Shown piece after piece: positions 1 to 6,600 of a stretch of DNA of 9,434 nucleotides (position 1 is its first letter; every line of letters starts with the position of its first letter). Made by a program: the position numbers and the translations under genes. Where the stretch lies: NCBI GenBank assembly GCA_902493585.1, contig CABUPZ010000092.1, forward strand, positions 1 through 9,434, in the 5' to 3' direction. Below the pieces are notes generated by a model. That model did not search any database. It saw only the letters and a program-made list of their open reading frames with translations, and was not told the DNA's origin. This DNA is from an uncultured Fusicatenibacter sp. GTDB taxonomy: Bacteria; Bacillota; Clostridia; Lachnospirales; Lachnospiraceae.

Positions 1-371
1 ACTTCCCGGGCAAAGGAGAGGAATACGCATCAAAGCTCCGCGACTACACCATCGCTCTTTACAAAAAATGTGCAGACTACGCCCTGAGCCGCGGCATCAT
101 CATCGCAGATACCAAATTTGAGTTTGGTCTGGACGAAAACGGAAACATCGTGCTGGGTGACGAAATGCTCACACCGGACAGCTCCCGTTTCTGGCCGGCA
201 GAGGGATATGAGCCGGGCCATGGTCAGCCATCCTTCGACAAACAGTTCGCCCGCGACTGGCTGAAAGCAAATCCGGACAACGACTGGACCCTTCCGGACG
301 ACATCGTTCAGAAGACCATTGACAAATATCTTCAGGGCTATGAAATGCTGACCGGAGAAAAACTCCAGTAA
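1..371 (+). CDS. purC: SAICAR synthase (phosphoribosylaminoimidazole-succinocarboxamide synthase), 3' part
   Basis: This cytosolic purine-biosynthesis enzyme condenses CAIR with aspartate, using ATP, to give SAICAR. The gene runs off the left edge. The frame is open from base 3 and the last 122 residues are present, ending in TAA at 369-371. Visible signatures are the family motif IADTKFEFG (residues 34-42 of the fragment) and the ATP/Mg-site region DEMLTPDSSRFWP (53-65). The tail after this (PAEGYEPG, SFDKQFARDWL, then a helix ending YEMLTGEKLQ) belongs to the longer ADE1-like type of about 290-300 residues, rather than the roughly 240-residue Bacillus type. Tandem hairpins follow the stop. 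Other pur genes may lie upstream, outside the window. Identity is near certain. The start and N-terminal ATP-binding region cannot be assessed. Confidence 0.96.
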   Translation, partial: FPGKGEEYASKLRDYTIALYKKCADYALSRGIIIADTKFEFGLDENGNIVLGDEMLTPDSSRFWPAEGYEPGHGQPSFDKQFARDWLKANPDNDWTLPDDIVQKTIDKYLQGYEMLTGEKLQ

Positions 372-392
372 TTGCAGAGAACGTCTGAATCC

Positions 393-429
393 GAGCCATT
401 GAGAAACTTCTCTTCTCAATGGCTCTTTT
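393..429 (+). terminator. Intrinsic terminator after purC
   Basis: The 13-bp arms GAGCCATTGAGAA (393-405) and TTCTCAATGGCTC (413-425) pair perfectly around a 7-base loop. TTTT follows at 426-429. The hairpin sits 21 bases after the purC stop, so it most likely ends purC transcription. The T-run is short, so some read-through is possible. Confidence 0.85.
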
Positions 430-432
430 CAC

Positions 433-460
433 CGCAGACACATCGTCTGCGTCAGTTTTT
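433..460 (+). terminator. Second hairpin with T-run between purC and the peptidase gene
   Basis: CGCAGAC (433-439) and GTCTGCG (445-451) form a perfect 7-bp stem with a 5-base loop. TCAG and five Ts (456-460) follow. It lies only three bases past the first terminator and 12 bases before the peptidase ribosome binding site. It may be a back-up terminator or a leader attenuator for the downstream gene. Structure is seen directly; function is inferred. Confidence 0.55.
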
Positions 461-485
461 CAATTTGAGAAAGTGAGGTTCTGCT

Positions 486-1589
486 ATGAACGAATCAAAA
501 ATAACACGTATTCTGGCGGCTATGGAGGAACAGCAGCTTCCGCAGATGATTATCTCCGATCCCGCGGCTGTTTTTTATCTCACCGGAAAATGGATTCATC
601 CCGGAGAGCGTATGTTGGCGCTTTATCTGAATATCAACGGCAGTCAGAAACTGATCCTCAACCGTCTGTTTCCCCAGGAGAAGGATCTGGGCGTGGAACT
701 GGTGTGGTACGACGATACCGAAGACGCAGTGGAACTCCTCAGCCGGTATACGGAAAAGGACAAGCCGCTGGGCATTGATAAAACCTGGCCCGCCCGATTC
801 CTCCTGCGCCTCCAGGAGCTGAACGGGGCATCCGCCTACCTCAACGGTTCTACAATCATCGATGATGTGCGGCGGATCAAGGATGCAGAGGAACAGCAGC
901 TGATGCGGGAAGCCTCCCTTGCCAATGATAAGATTATGGAACAGCTGATTCCTCTGACCGGCAAAGGTTTTACCGAAAAAGAACTTGACCAAAAAGTCCG
1001 GGAGCTGTATGCCGCCTCCGGTCATTCGGATGTGTCCTTCCCTCCGATCACCGCTTACGGAAAATCCGGCGCAGATCCTCACCACGCCACGGATTCCACC
1101 CTTGGAAAACGGGGAGACAGCGTTGTGCTGGATATCGGCGGTATCCGGAACAACTACTGCTCAGATATGACCAGAACCGTCTTCCTCGGTGAAGTTTCCG
1201 AGAAAGCCAGAGAAGTCTACGAGATTGTCCGGGAAGCCCAGCAGAGAGGAATCGATGCTGCCCGGCCAGGCGCAAGAATGTGTGATGTGGACAACGCCTG
1301 CCGCAGCTATATTACAGAAAAGGGATATGGGAAATTCTTCACCCACAGAACCGGACATTCCATCGGGATTGAAGATCATGAAACCGGTGATGTCTCTTCC
1401 GTCAATCAGAGCATCATCCAGCCCGGACAGGTCTTTTCCATTGAGCCTGGCATCTATCTCCAGGAGGAAGGGATCGGCGTCCGGATCGAGGATCTTGTCC
1501 TGATCACAGAGGATGGATGCGAAGTGCTGAACCATTATCCAAAAGACCTGATCGTGGTTCCCATGGACAACGATTCCATCGAAAAATAA
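486..1589 (+). CDS. M24B family Xaa-Pro peptidase (aminopeptidase P / prolidase-like)
   Basis: This is a predicted cytosolic dimetal peptidase that cleaves next to proline, acting on Xaa-Pro dipeptides or on the N-terminal residue before proline. The 367 residues match the family length. Residues 1-130 form the creatinase-like N-terminal domain and about 135-360 the pita-bread catalytic domain. The metal ligands are all visible: D216 (LDIGG), D227 (CSDMTR), H291 (RTGHSIG), E320 (SIEPGIY) and E335 (VRIEDLV). The PHH at 198-200 fits the conserved substrate-side histidine. There is no signal peptide or membrane segment. The ATG at 486 has a GTGAGG ribosome binding site at 473-478. No convincing promoter is seen in the 114-base gap after purC, which is filled by two hairpins. 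Aminopeptidase and dipeptidase activity cannot be told apart from sequence, so no symbol is given. Confidence 0.94.
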   Translation: MNESKITRILAAMEEQQLPQMIISDPAAVFYLTGKWIHPGERMLALYLNINGSQKLILNRLFPQEKDLGVELVWYDDTEDAVELLSRYTEKDKPLGIDKTWPARFLLRLQELNGASAYLNGSTIIDDVRRIKDAEEQQLMREASLANDKIMEQLIPLTGKGFTEKELDQKVRELYAASGHSDVSFPPITAYGKSGADPHHATDSTLGKRGDSVVLDIGGIRNNYCSDMTRTVFLGEVSEKAREVYEIVREAQQRGIDAARPGARMCDVDNACRSYITEKGYGKFFTHRTGHSIGIEDHETGDVSSVNQSIIQPGQVFSIEPGIYLQEEGIGVRIEDLVLITEDGCEVLNHYPKDLIVVPMDNDSIEK

Positions 1590-1612
1590 TTTCTGACCGC
1601 GGGAATAAATTT

Positions 1613-1660
1613 GGCTGTCTCAAATCTCTCTTTCAAGACATTTGAGACAGCCAGTTTTAT
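1613..1660 (+). terminator. Strong intrinsic terminator after the peptidase gene
   Basis: GGCTGTCTCAAAT (1613-1625) and ATTTGAGACAGCC (1640-1652) form a perfect 13-bp stem with a 14-base loop. AGTTTTATATTTTTT follows on the + strand. It lies between convergent genes, so it may also stop copA transcription arriving from the other side. In that direction the U-tract (AAATTTATT) is weak. Confidence 0.9.
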
Positions 1661-1670
1661 ATTTTTTCTT

Positions 1671-2774
1671 TCAAACCCGGTCCAGAACACGCTCTAAGCT
1701 GACCACTTCATATCCGGCATCTTCCACAGCCTCTTTCATACGCTCCGGATCAACGCCGTCCTCCGCCACAATTCGGGCTTCCTTGTCTTCCAGGCTAACC
1801 GTGGCTGTCACGCCCGGGATTTTATTCAGTGCCTTTGTAACCGCCGCCTGACAGTGGCTGCACATCATTCCTTCCACCTTCATGACCATATGGCATCCGT
1901 CCTGTTCCGAAGTCTGTTCCGGTGTCTGCTCCGGCATCTGTTCCGGCACCTCTTCCAATATCTGCTCAGGTGCCTCTGCTTCTTTCTCCTCAGGTTTCCC
2001 ATCGGAAACTTTCTGTTCTGCAGAAGCTGCCTTTCGCTCAACGGCTTTCACTGTATCTGTTCGCTCCGAAATCTTCACGTCCTCCTCCGGTTTTTTCAAT
2101 ACGTGGAAGAATCTCAGACGCAGTGCGTTCATTACCACGAAAAAGCTGCTCAGGCTCATCGCCGCCGCCCCGAACATGGGGCTCAGTTTCCAGCCGAACG
2201 CTGTATAGAACACACCTGCCGCCAGCGGAATTCCACATGCATTATAGAAGAAGGCCCAGAACAGATTCTCCTTGATGTTTCGGATCACAGCTTTGCTCAG
2301 GCCGATCGCCGTCACTACATCCAGCAGATCATTTTTCATCAGCACCACATCCGCGCTCTCGATCGCCACATCCGTTCCCGCGCCGATGGCAATTCCCACA
2401 TCAGCCCTTGCCAGTGCAGGTGCATCGTTCATACCGTCTCCCACCATCGCGACCTTTCTTCCTTCACTCTGAAGTCTTGCCACTTCCCGCTCTTTATCCT
2501 GGGGAAGCACCTCGGCAATGACCGTATCGATTCCAAGCTGTCTCTGGATGGCTGCCGCCGTACGTTTATTGTCTCCGGTCAGCATAATGACTTCGATGCC
2601 CAGCTTCTTCAGCTCCCGGATCGCCTGGGCGCTGGTCGGCTTCACAATATCCGCCGCTCCGATGATTCCGATGACGCCTTCCTCATCTGCAAACAGCAGC
2701 GGGGTTTTTCCTTCCTCTGCCAGCTGATTCATCTGTTTCTGGGATTCCCGGCAGTCCATGCCCTTTTCTTCCAT
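1671..2774 (-). CDS. copA: Copper-exporting P1B-ATPase, C-terminal fragment (separated by frameshift)
   Basis: This is the second part of a copper-translocating P-type ATPase: the C-terminal part of the ATP-binding region, the hinge, the last two membrane helices and a C-terminal HMA domain. In this 367-residue frame TGDN lies at 66-69, the hinge GDGMNDAP at 112-119, the TM7 YN pair at 177-178 and the TM8 MSLSS at 206-210. All are P1B-1 copper-pump signatures. A hydrophilic linker (about 225-292) contains six Pro-Glu-Gln-like tetrapeptides. It leads to a ferredoxin-like HMA domain with MCSHC (C305, C308). The ATG at 2774-2772 shares its A with the TGA ending the upstream fragment (TGATG). It is an ordinary internal methionine of the intact protein, not a real gene start. 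Alone, this piece lacks the phosphorylation site and the ion path. It could at most be made by termination-reinitiation. Confidence 0.93.
   Translation of the reverse strand: MEEKGMDCRESQKQMNQLAEEGKTPLLFADEEGVIGIIGAADIVKPTSAQAIRELKKLGIEVIMLTGDNKRTAAAIQRQLGIDTVIAEVLPQDKEREVARLQSEGRKVAMVGDGMNDAPALARADVGIAIGAGTDVAIESADVVLMKNDLLDVVTAIGLSKAVIRNIKENLFWAFFYNACGIPLAAGVFYTAFGWKLSPMFGAAAMSLSSFFVVMNALRLRFFHVLKKPEEDVKISERTDTVKAVERKAASAEQKVSDGKPEEKEAEAPEQILEEVPEQMPEQTPEQTSEQDGCHMVMKVEGMMCSHCQAAVTKALNKIPGVTATVSLEDKEARIVAEDGVDPERMKEAVEDAGYEVVSLERVLDRV
1902..1973 (-). repeat. Six 12-bp repeats encoding a PEQ-type linker in copA
   Basis: Six in-frame 12-base units encode APEQ-ILEE-VPEQ-MPEQ-TPEQ-TSEQ (fragment residues 268-291). 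They join the last membrane helix region to the C-terminal HMA domain. The units share the CTGYTCCGG core on the + strand and diverge at the last codon. The second unit (ILEE) is degenerate. Such a Pro/acidic run is expected to be extended and flexible, and its copy number could vary between strains. Confidence 0.85.
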
Positions 2775-4372
2775 CAGGCGGACATTCCCGGCATAATACC
2801 ATCTGCCGCCGATTTTTGCCTGAATTCCCTTGCCTGGAATTCCTCGGTTTCCAGCAGGCGGATCTGTTCTTCTTTTGCCTTCTCCATGATGGCTTCCGCC
2901 AGAGGATGTTCGCTTTTCGCTTCCATCGCTGCCGCGATTTCCAGCAGCTCCCTGTCTGTCACAGAACCTGTGGGGATCAGATCTGTCACCACCGGTTTTC
3001 CCTGTGTGATCGTGCCCGTCTTGTCCAGAACAACACTTTGAATATTATGGGTTACCTCCAGCGCTTCACCGGATTTGATCAGGATACCATTCTCCGCTCC
3101 CTTTCCGGTACCAACCATGATCGCCACCGGTGTCGCAAGTCCCAGCGCACACGGACAGGAGATGACCAGAACACTGATCGCACAGGAAAGGGCAAATTCA
3201 AACTCCGCACCCGCAACCAGCCACGCGATCGCTGTGATCAGCGCGATCGTCATAACGACCGGAACGAAAATTCCAGCAATCTTGTCGGCAATCTTGGCGA
3301 TCGGCGCCTTGCTGGCGCTGGCATCCTCCACCAGACGGATGATCTGTGAAAAGGTCGTATCATTTCCCACTCTGGAAGCTTTTGCCTTTACATATCCCGC
3401 CTTATTGATCGTCGCCGCAATCACGGAATCACCCGGCTGCTTTTCCACCGGGATGCTCTCGCCGGTGATCGCCGCTTCATCCACGCTGGTGCTTCCTTCC
3501 AGGATCACGCCATCCACCGGGATACTTTCTCCCGGTCTCACAATGACAACATCCCCCACTGCCACCTGTTCCACCGGAATCTGGATCTCTCTTCCTTCCC
3601 GCTCAACCACTGCAGTCTTCGGCGCAAGATCCATCAGTTTCGTGATTGCCTCACTGGTCTTGCCCTTGGAACGGGCTTCCAGATATTTTCCAACGTTGAT
3701 CAGCGCAAGGATCATCACCGCCGATTCAAAATACAGATCGTGCTGATACTGATGTACCAGTTCAAAATCCTGTACCCCGAGCCCATATCCGATCCGGTAG
3801 ATTGCGAAAATCCCGTAAATCAGAGATGCGGAAGATCCTACCGCAATCAGCGTATCCATATTTGGCGCTCCGTGGAACAGGGTGGAAAATCCCTTCGTAT
3901 AGTACGCCTTGTTAATGAATGCTACCGGAAGAGAAAAGAGAAACTGTGTAAACGCAAAGCCAACCGCATTTTCCGTTCCCTCCAGAAATCCCGGCAGCGG
4001 CAGGCCGATCATATGCCCCATGGACACATACATCAGCGGAATCAGGAAAACAAACGAAAGAATCAGCCTCCGCTTCATATTTTTCATCTGCTCTTCCACA
4101 GGATTGGTTTTTGCCACCTGTGCTGCGCCGGAAGCTGTACCTGGAACCGTCTGCATACCGTCTGCTTTTACGCTGGCTCCATATCCGGCATGGACAACCG
4201 CATCAATAATCTTCTCGTCGGAAAGTGCCTGGTCCTCGTATTCCACCTGCATGCTGTTTGTCAGCAGATTTACACTGACATCCTTCACACCGTCCAGCCG
4301 GCGGACGCATTTCTCCACCCGGGACGAGCAGGCGGAACAGGTCATTCCTGTCACATCAAATTTCTGTTTCAT
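2774..4372 (-). CDS. copA: Copper-exporting P1B-ATPase, N-terminal fragment (frameshifted)
   Basis: Membrane pump that exports Cu(I) from the cytosol using ATP. I place the start at 4372, not the in-frame ATG at 4435, because AAAGGAG lies just upstream and the product then begins MKQKFDVTGMTCSAC with the HMA copper site (C12, C15). The order of parts is HMA domain (1-70), linker, TM1-4 (about 102-230), actuator domain with TGES (303-306), TM5-6 with the copper gate CPC (406-408), phosphorylation site DKTGT (D450) and the nucleotide-domain HP (489-490). Real CopA sequence ends at residue 514 (EEFQA). It is followed by 18 out-of-frame residues and TGA, giving 532 residues. The missing hinge and last helices continue in the next frame. 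A promoter and CsoR operator lie upstream. Unless the shift is an assembly error or is bypassed in translation, this is a pseudogene. Confidence 0.94.
   Translation of the reverse strand: MKQKFDVTGMTCSACSSRVEKCVRRLDGVKDVSVNLLTNSMQVEYEDQALSDEKIIDAVVHAGYGASVKADGMQTVPGTASGAAQVAKTNPVEEQMKNMKRRLILSFVFLIPLMYVSMGHMIGLPLPGFLEGTENAVGFAFTQFLFSLPVAFINKAYYTKGFSTLFHGAPNMDTLIAVGSSASLIYGIFAIYRIGYGLGVQDFELVHQYQHDLYFESAVMILALINVGKYLEARSKGKTSEAITKLMDLAPKTAVVEREGREIQIPVEQVAVGDVVIVRPGESIPVDGVILEGSTSVDEAAITGESIPVEKQPGDSVIAATINKAGYVKAKASRVGNDTTFSQIIRLVEDASASKAPIAKIADKIAGIFVPVVMTIALITAIAWLVAGAEFEFALSCAISVLVISCPCALGLATPVAIMVGTGKGAENGILIKSGEALEVTHNIQSVVLDKTGTITQGKPVVTDLIPTGSVTDRELLEIAAAMEAKSEHPLAEAIMEKAKEEQIRLLETEEFQAREFRQKSAADGIMPGMSA
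2811..2842 (-). other. copA: copA frameshift site: contracted 10-bp tandem repeat
   Basis: Here the coding strand reads GAATTCCAGGCAAGGGAATT, followed by CAGGCAAAAATC. One ATTCCAGGCA is present (2840-2831). Adding a second copy directly after it gives codons for E-F-Q-A-I-P-G-K-G-I-Q-A-K-I-G-G-R-W, which joins both open frames and restores the PGKG motif expected in this part of CopA. A related ATTCAGGCA follows five bases later, so the locus is repeat-rich and prone to slippage. The lesion is read directly; the ancestral state is an inference. Confidence 0.8.
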
Positions 4373-4459
4373 AACTGCTCCTTTCTGACTCTGCCGGACC
4401 GTGTATTTTTCCGTCCGGCACCCGATCCCTTTCACGGGATTCTTCCGTCTTTATCTCAT

Positions 4460-4476
4460 ATACCCCCATGGGGTAT
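4460..4476 (-). promoter_or_regulatory. CsoR-type copper operator upstream of copA
   Basis: ATACCCC-CAT-GGGGTAT is a perfect 7-bp inverted repeat with a 3-base spacer. The ATACCC/GGGTAT G/C-block palindrome is the known pattern bound by CsoR-family copper-sensing repressors. It lies about 9-25 bases downstream of the predicted transcription start and 88 bases upstream of the copA ATG. Repression would therefore come from blocking initiation or escape and be relieved by Cu(I). No csoR gene is in the window. Confidence 0.82.
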
Positions 4477-4491
4477 CTTGTTTACAGTCCT

Positions 4492-4520
4492 ATCATAGCA
4501 CAGGAAGAAAGAATTGTAAA
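4492..4520 (-). promoter_or_regulatory. Sigma-A promoter of copA
   Basis: On the - strand, TTTACA (4520-4515) and TATGAT (4497-4492) are separated by exactly 17 bases, each one mismatch from the sigma-70/A consensus. The predicted start near 4485 leaves the CsoR operator just downstream. The promoter follows directly on the upstream operon's terminator. Confidence 0.82.
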
Positions 4521-4524
4521 GGGG

Positions 4525-4576
4525 AAAAGAAAGAAAAAACCGCACACCTGACAAGATTCCTTTGTCAGATGTGCGG
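4525..4576 (-). terminator. Intrinsic terminator of the four-gene sugar operon
   Basis: Read on the - strand, CCGCACATCTGACAA (4576-4562) pairs with TTGTCAGGTGTGCGG (4554-4540), 14 of 15 positions with one internal mismatch. TTTTTTCTTTCTTTTC follows. It sits between the operon's last stop (4663) and the copA promoter, separating the two transcription units. Confidence 0.9.
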
Positions 4577-4640
4577 CCTGCTCTATGCCGTTTGCACAGC
4601 ATGATGCACCCTGTTATCCTATATTCCGACAGATTTCAGA

Positions 4641-4664
4641 AAAAAGCTTTCAGAACTGCTTTTT
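4641..4664 (-). terminator. Weak hairpin with T-run overlapping the last operon stop codon
   Basis: AAAAAGC and GCTTTTT (4641-4647 and 4658-4664) form an A/T-rich 7-bp stem with a 10-base loop. The descending arm reads GCTTTTTT on the - strand. It overlaps the TAA of the last operon gene. It may act as an auxiliary terminator or 3'-end stabiliser ahead of the main terminator. It is weak because most pairs are A-T. Confidence 0.35.
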
Positions 4665-5532
4665 ATTTCTCCAGCTCAAACCAGTCAGCAAATCCCAGTT
4701 TGATCAGGTTGTCACGGCTGATCTTCAGGCTCTCGAACGGATCTCTTCCGTAGGTGTCATCCTGCTCGATCAGGAAGTACTCGCTGCCGCCAGCCAGACC
4801 CGCTTCGATGCACTCTTTCACCGGAAGGCTTCCTTCGCCAACCTCAGCGAACTCAACAATGTTGTTGAATGCAGCCATGAAAGTTTTCGCATCAAATTCA
4901 CCTTCCGGCATCTTAACTTCGCCGATACGGTAGTCTTTCAGATGCAGCAAACGGATTCTTCCGTCATATTTCTTGATGAACTCAACCGGGTTCTCGCCGC
5001 CTCTGTGGATCCAGTGGATATCCAGCTCAAATCCCATATGTTTCGTATTGTTCTTAATGATGTCCAGCAGATACTCGCCATCATATTTTACAAACTCTAC
5101 GTGATGGTTGTGATAGTACAGATCGATGCCTTCTGCTTTCAGTCTTTCTGCCATCTCATCCGCACGTTTTACGAAATCCAGAGCTTTCTCTCTGCTTCCC
5201 ATACAGGTCATCGGCAACATACCGATACGCAGCATATCGCAGTTCAGAGTTTTGCAGTCTGCTACGATCTTATCGAAATCAGTAGCCAGAGTCTCGCCCG
5301 GCATTCCCGGCATCATCGGCTCCAGAGATGCAGTACAAGCAGCGATCTTGATTCCAAACTCATCGCATGCTTTTTTGATGCCTGCAACATTTTCAGGAGT
5401 CATATTTACCTGAGAAACCTCTACACAGTGGTATCCCAGCTCTGCACATTTTTTCAGGGTCTCATATGCGCCCAGTTCATCGATTTTTTTCTTAATGGTA
5501 CTCATCTGAATACCGATTAATCCTCTGTTCAT
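4663..5532 (-). CDS. Xylose isomerase-like TIM-barrel protein (sugar phosphate isomerase/epimerase family), second of two
   Basis: Predicted soluble (beta/alpha)8-barrel, metal-dependent enzyme acting on a sugar or keto-sugar, of the family that includes IolE, YcjR and the 3-keto-sugar lyases. The 289 residues are the usual length. Visible motifs are GIQMSTIK at the first strand, HNHHVEF (141-147), FELDIHW with metal-ligand candidate D171, LLHLKD with H197, EVGEG (230-234) and FLIEQD with E256. There is no signal peptide. An AAGAAGG-type ribosome binding site lies 8 bases before the ATG. It is the last operon gene, 30 bases after dehydrogenase 2. It differs strongly from the operon's first gene, having HNHH where that one has HENEKD, so the two probably catalyse different steps. 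Epimerase, lyase or hydratase activity cannot be decided from sequence. Confidence 0.87.
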   Translation of the reverse strand: MNRGLIGIQMSTIKKKIDELGAYETLKKCAELGYHCVEVSQVNMTPENVAGIKKACDEFGIKIAACTASLEPMMPGMPGETLATDFDKIVADCKTLNCDMLRIGMLPMTCMGSREKALDFVKRADEMAERLKAEGIDLYYHNHHVEFVKYDGEYLLDIIKNNTKHMGFELDIHWIHRGGENPVEFIKKYDGRIRLLHLKDYRIGEVKMPEGEFDAKTFMAAFNNIVEFAEVGEGSLPVKECIEAGLAGGSEYFLIEQDDTYGRDPFESLKISRDNLIKLGFADWFELEK

Positions 5533-5562
5533 CGCAAATACCTTCTTCCTTTTTTTGATCTC

Positions 5563-6564
5563 TTATACCTCGACCCAGGTTCCGAAACGGCCGGAATTCT
5601 GGATTGCGTCGATCAGACGAATACTCATCTCCGCGTCAGCTACGTGGATATAATCGCTGCTTCCGGTTTCCAGGCTCTTGTAGAATTTACGGATCAGCTT
5701 TTCGTGGCTGGCTCCGTAATAGAATTTGGATCCCGGCATTCTGCGGTCTTCCACAACTAATGTTTCCGTACCGTCCTCTCCCACCTGATACAGGATGTTG
5801 TCACGCATACGGAAAGAAGCTCTCTCCATATCTACCGCCAGCTCAACAGACTCATTTTTAAAGTTTGCGTTGGTGGCATAGAAAAGACCACGCGCGCCGT
5901 TTTCAAATTCCAGAGAAGCGGTTACCGTATCCTCAACCTCAATTCCGTAATCCAGCACCTGACTGACAGACGCTCTCAGACGTTTGACCGGACCGGCAAG
6001 ATAATACAGAAGATCCAGTGTATGGACGGACTGGTTGATCATACATCCGCCGCCCGCGGTCTTCCATTTTCCTCTCCACGGCTTCACATCGTAATATTCT
6101 TTGGGACGGGCCCAGGGCACCATGCCCCGGATTCCCGTTACCTTTCCATACGTTTCATTTTCGATCAGCTCTTTCAGCTTTTCGGTTGTCTCATTCAGAC
6201 GGTTCTGGAGACAGATACCAATCTGAAGTTCTGGATGGTCCTTTTCAAGCTGCACATACTCCGCAGCCTGTGCCTGATTCAGCGCCACCGGTTTTTCACA
6301 GAATACATGGACTCCCATCTCCGCGGCCTCTTTCGCGACCGGATAATGGAGATAATGCGGAAGACAAATATGTACACAGTCCGGTTTTTCTTTCTGAATC
6401 ATTTCTTTATAATCCGTATAAAACGGAATTCCCTGCGGCGCGCGCTCTTTGGCAGCGGGATTGATATCACACACTGCGCACAGCTGAATTTCATCATTCG
6501 CCGCAATCGCTCCAATATGAATCGGGGCGATGTCACCAAGACCTATCACTGCTGCTTTTTTCAT
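5563..6564 (-). CDS. Gfo/Idh/MocA family oxidoreductase 2 (NAD(P)-dependent sugar dehydrogenase)
   Basis: Predicted cytosolic NAD(P)-dependent dehydrogenase acting on a sugar, glycoside or cyclitol. The 333 residues are typical. The N-terminal Rossmann fold shows VIGLGDIA (G8, G10, A13), an acidic residue after strand 2 (VCDINP) and the catalytic lysine in CEKPVAL (K91). The C-terminal domain has GGGCMINQSVHTLDL, giving N177 and H181 at the positions of the usual Asp-x3-His pair, plus D184. RP..YY....WR..W (153-167) before it is shared with dehydrogenase 1. GAGGTG at 6569-6574 is the ribosome binding site, 4 bases from the ATG. It lies 36 bases after dehydrogenase 1 and 30 before TIM-barrel 2. 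It may run the opposite redox step to dehydrogenase 1, making the pathway redox-neutral. That role is inferred. Confidence 0.92.
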   Translation of the reverse strand: MKKAAVIGLGDIAPIHIGAIAANDEIQLCAVCDINPAAKERAPQGIPFYTDYKEMIQKEKPDCVHICLPHYLHYPVAKEAAEMGVHVFCEKPVALNQAQAAEYVQLEKDHPELQIGICLQNRLNETTEKLKELIENETYGKVTGIRGMVPWARPKEYYDVKPWRGKWKTAGGGCMINQSVHTLDLLYYLAGPVKRLRASVSQVLDYGIEVEDTVTASLEFENGARGLFYATNANFKNESVELAVDMERASFRMRDNILYQVGEDGTETLVVEDRRMPGSKFYYGASHEKLIRKFYKSLETGSSDYIHVADAEMSIRLIDAIQNSGRFGTWVEV

Positions 6565-6600
6565 AACCCACCTCGTGTCTGCACACTCTCAAATCAGATA

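Noticed and set aside
2811..2842. A simple one-base deletion as the cause of the copA frameshift
   Set aside because: A one-base repair restores the frame but gives EFQA-x-GIQAK without the PGKG motif. The 10-base repeat copy restores both frame and motif.
1854..3041. + strand open frame (about 395 codons) opposite copA, rich in His/Arg/Cys
   Set aside because: It is a complement of the ATPase coding sequence. The His/Cys/Leu repeats come from the PEQ linker read backwards, and no initiation signals are seen.
4373..4435. Upstream in-frame ATG extending copA by 21 residues
   Set aside because: The extension has no family similarity, and a strong AAAGGAG lies immediately before the ATG at 4372, which starts exactly at the HMA domain.
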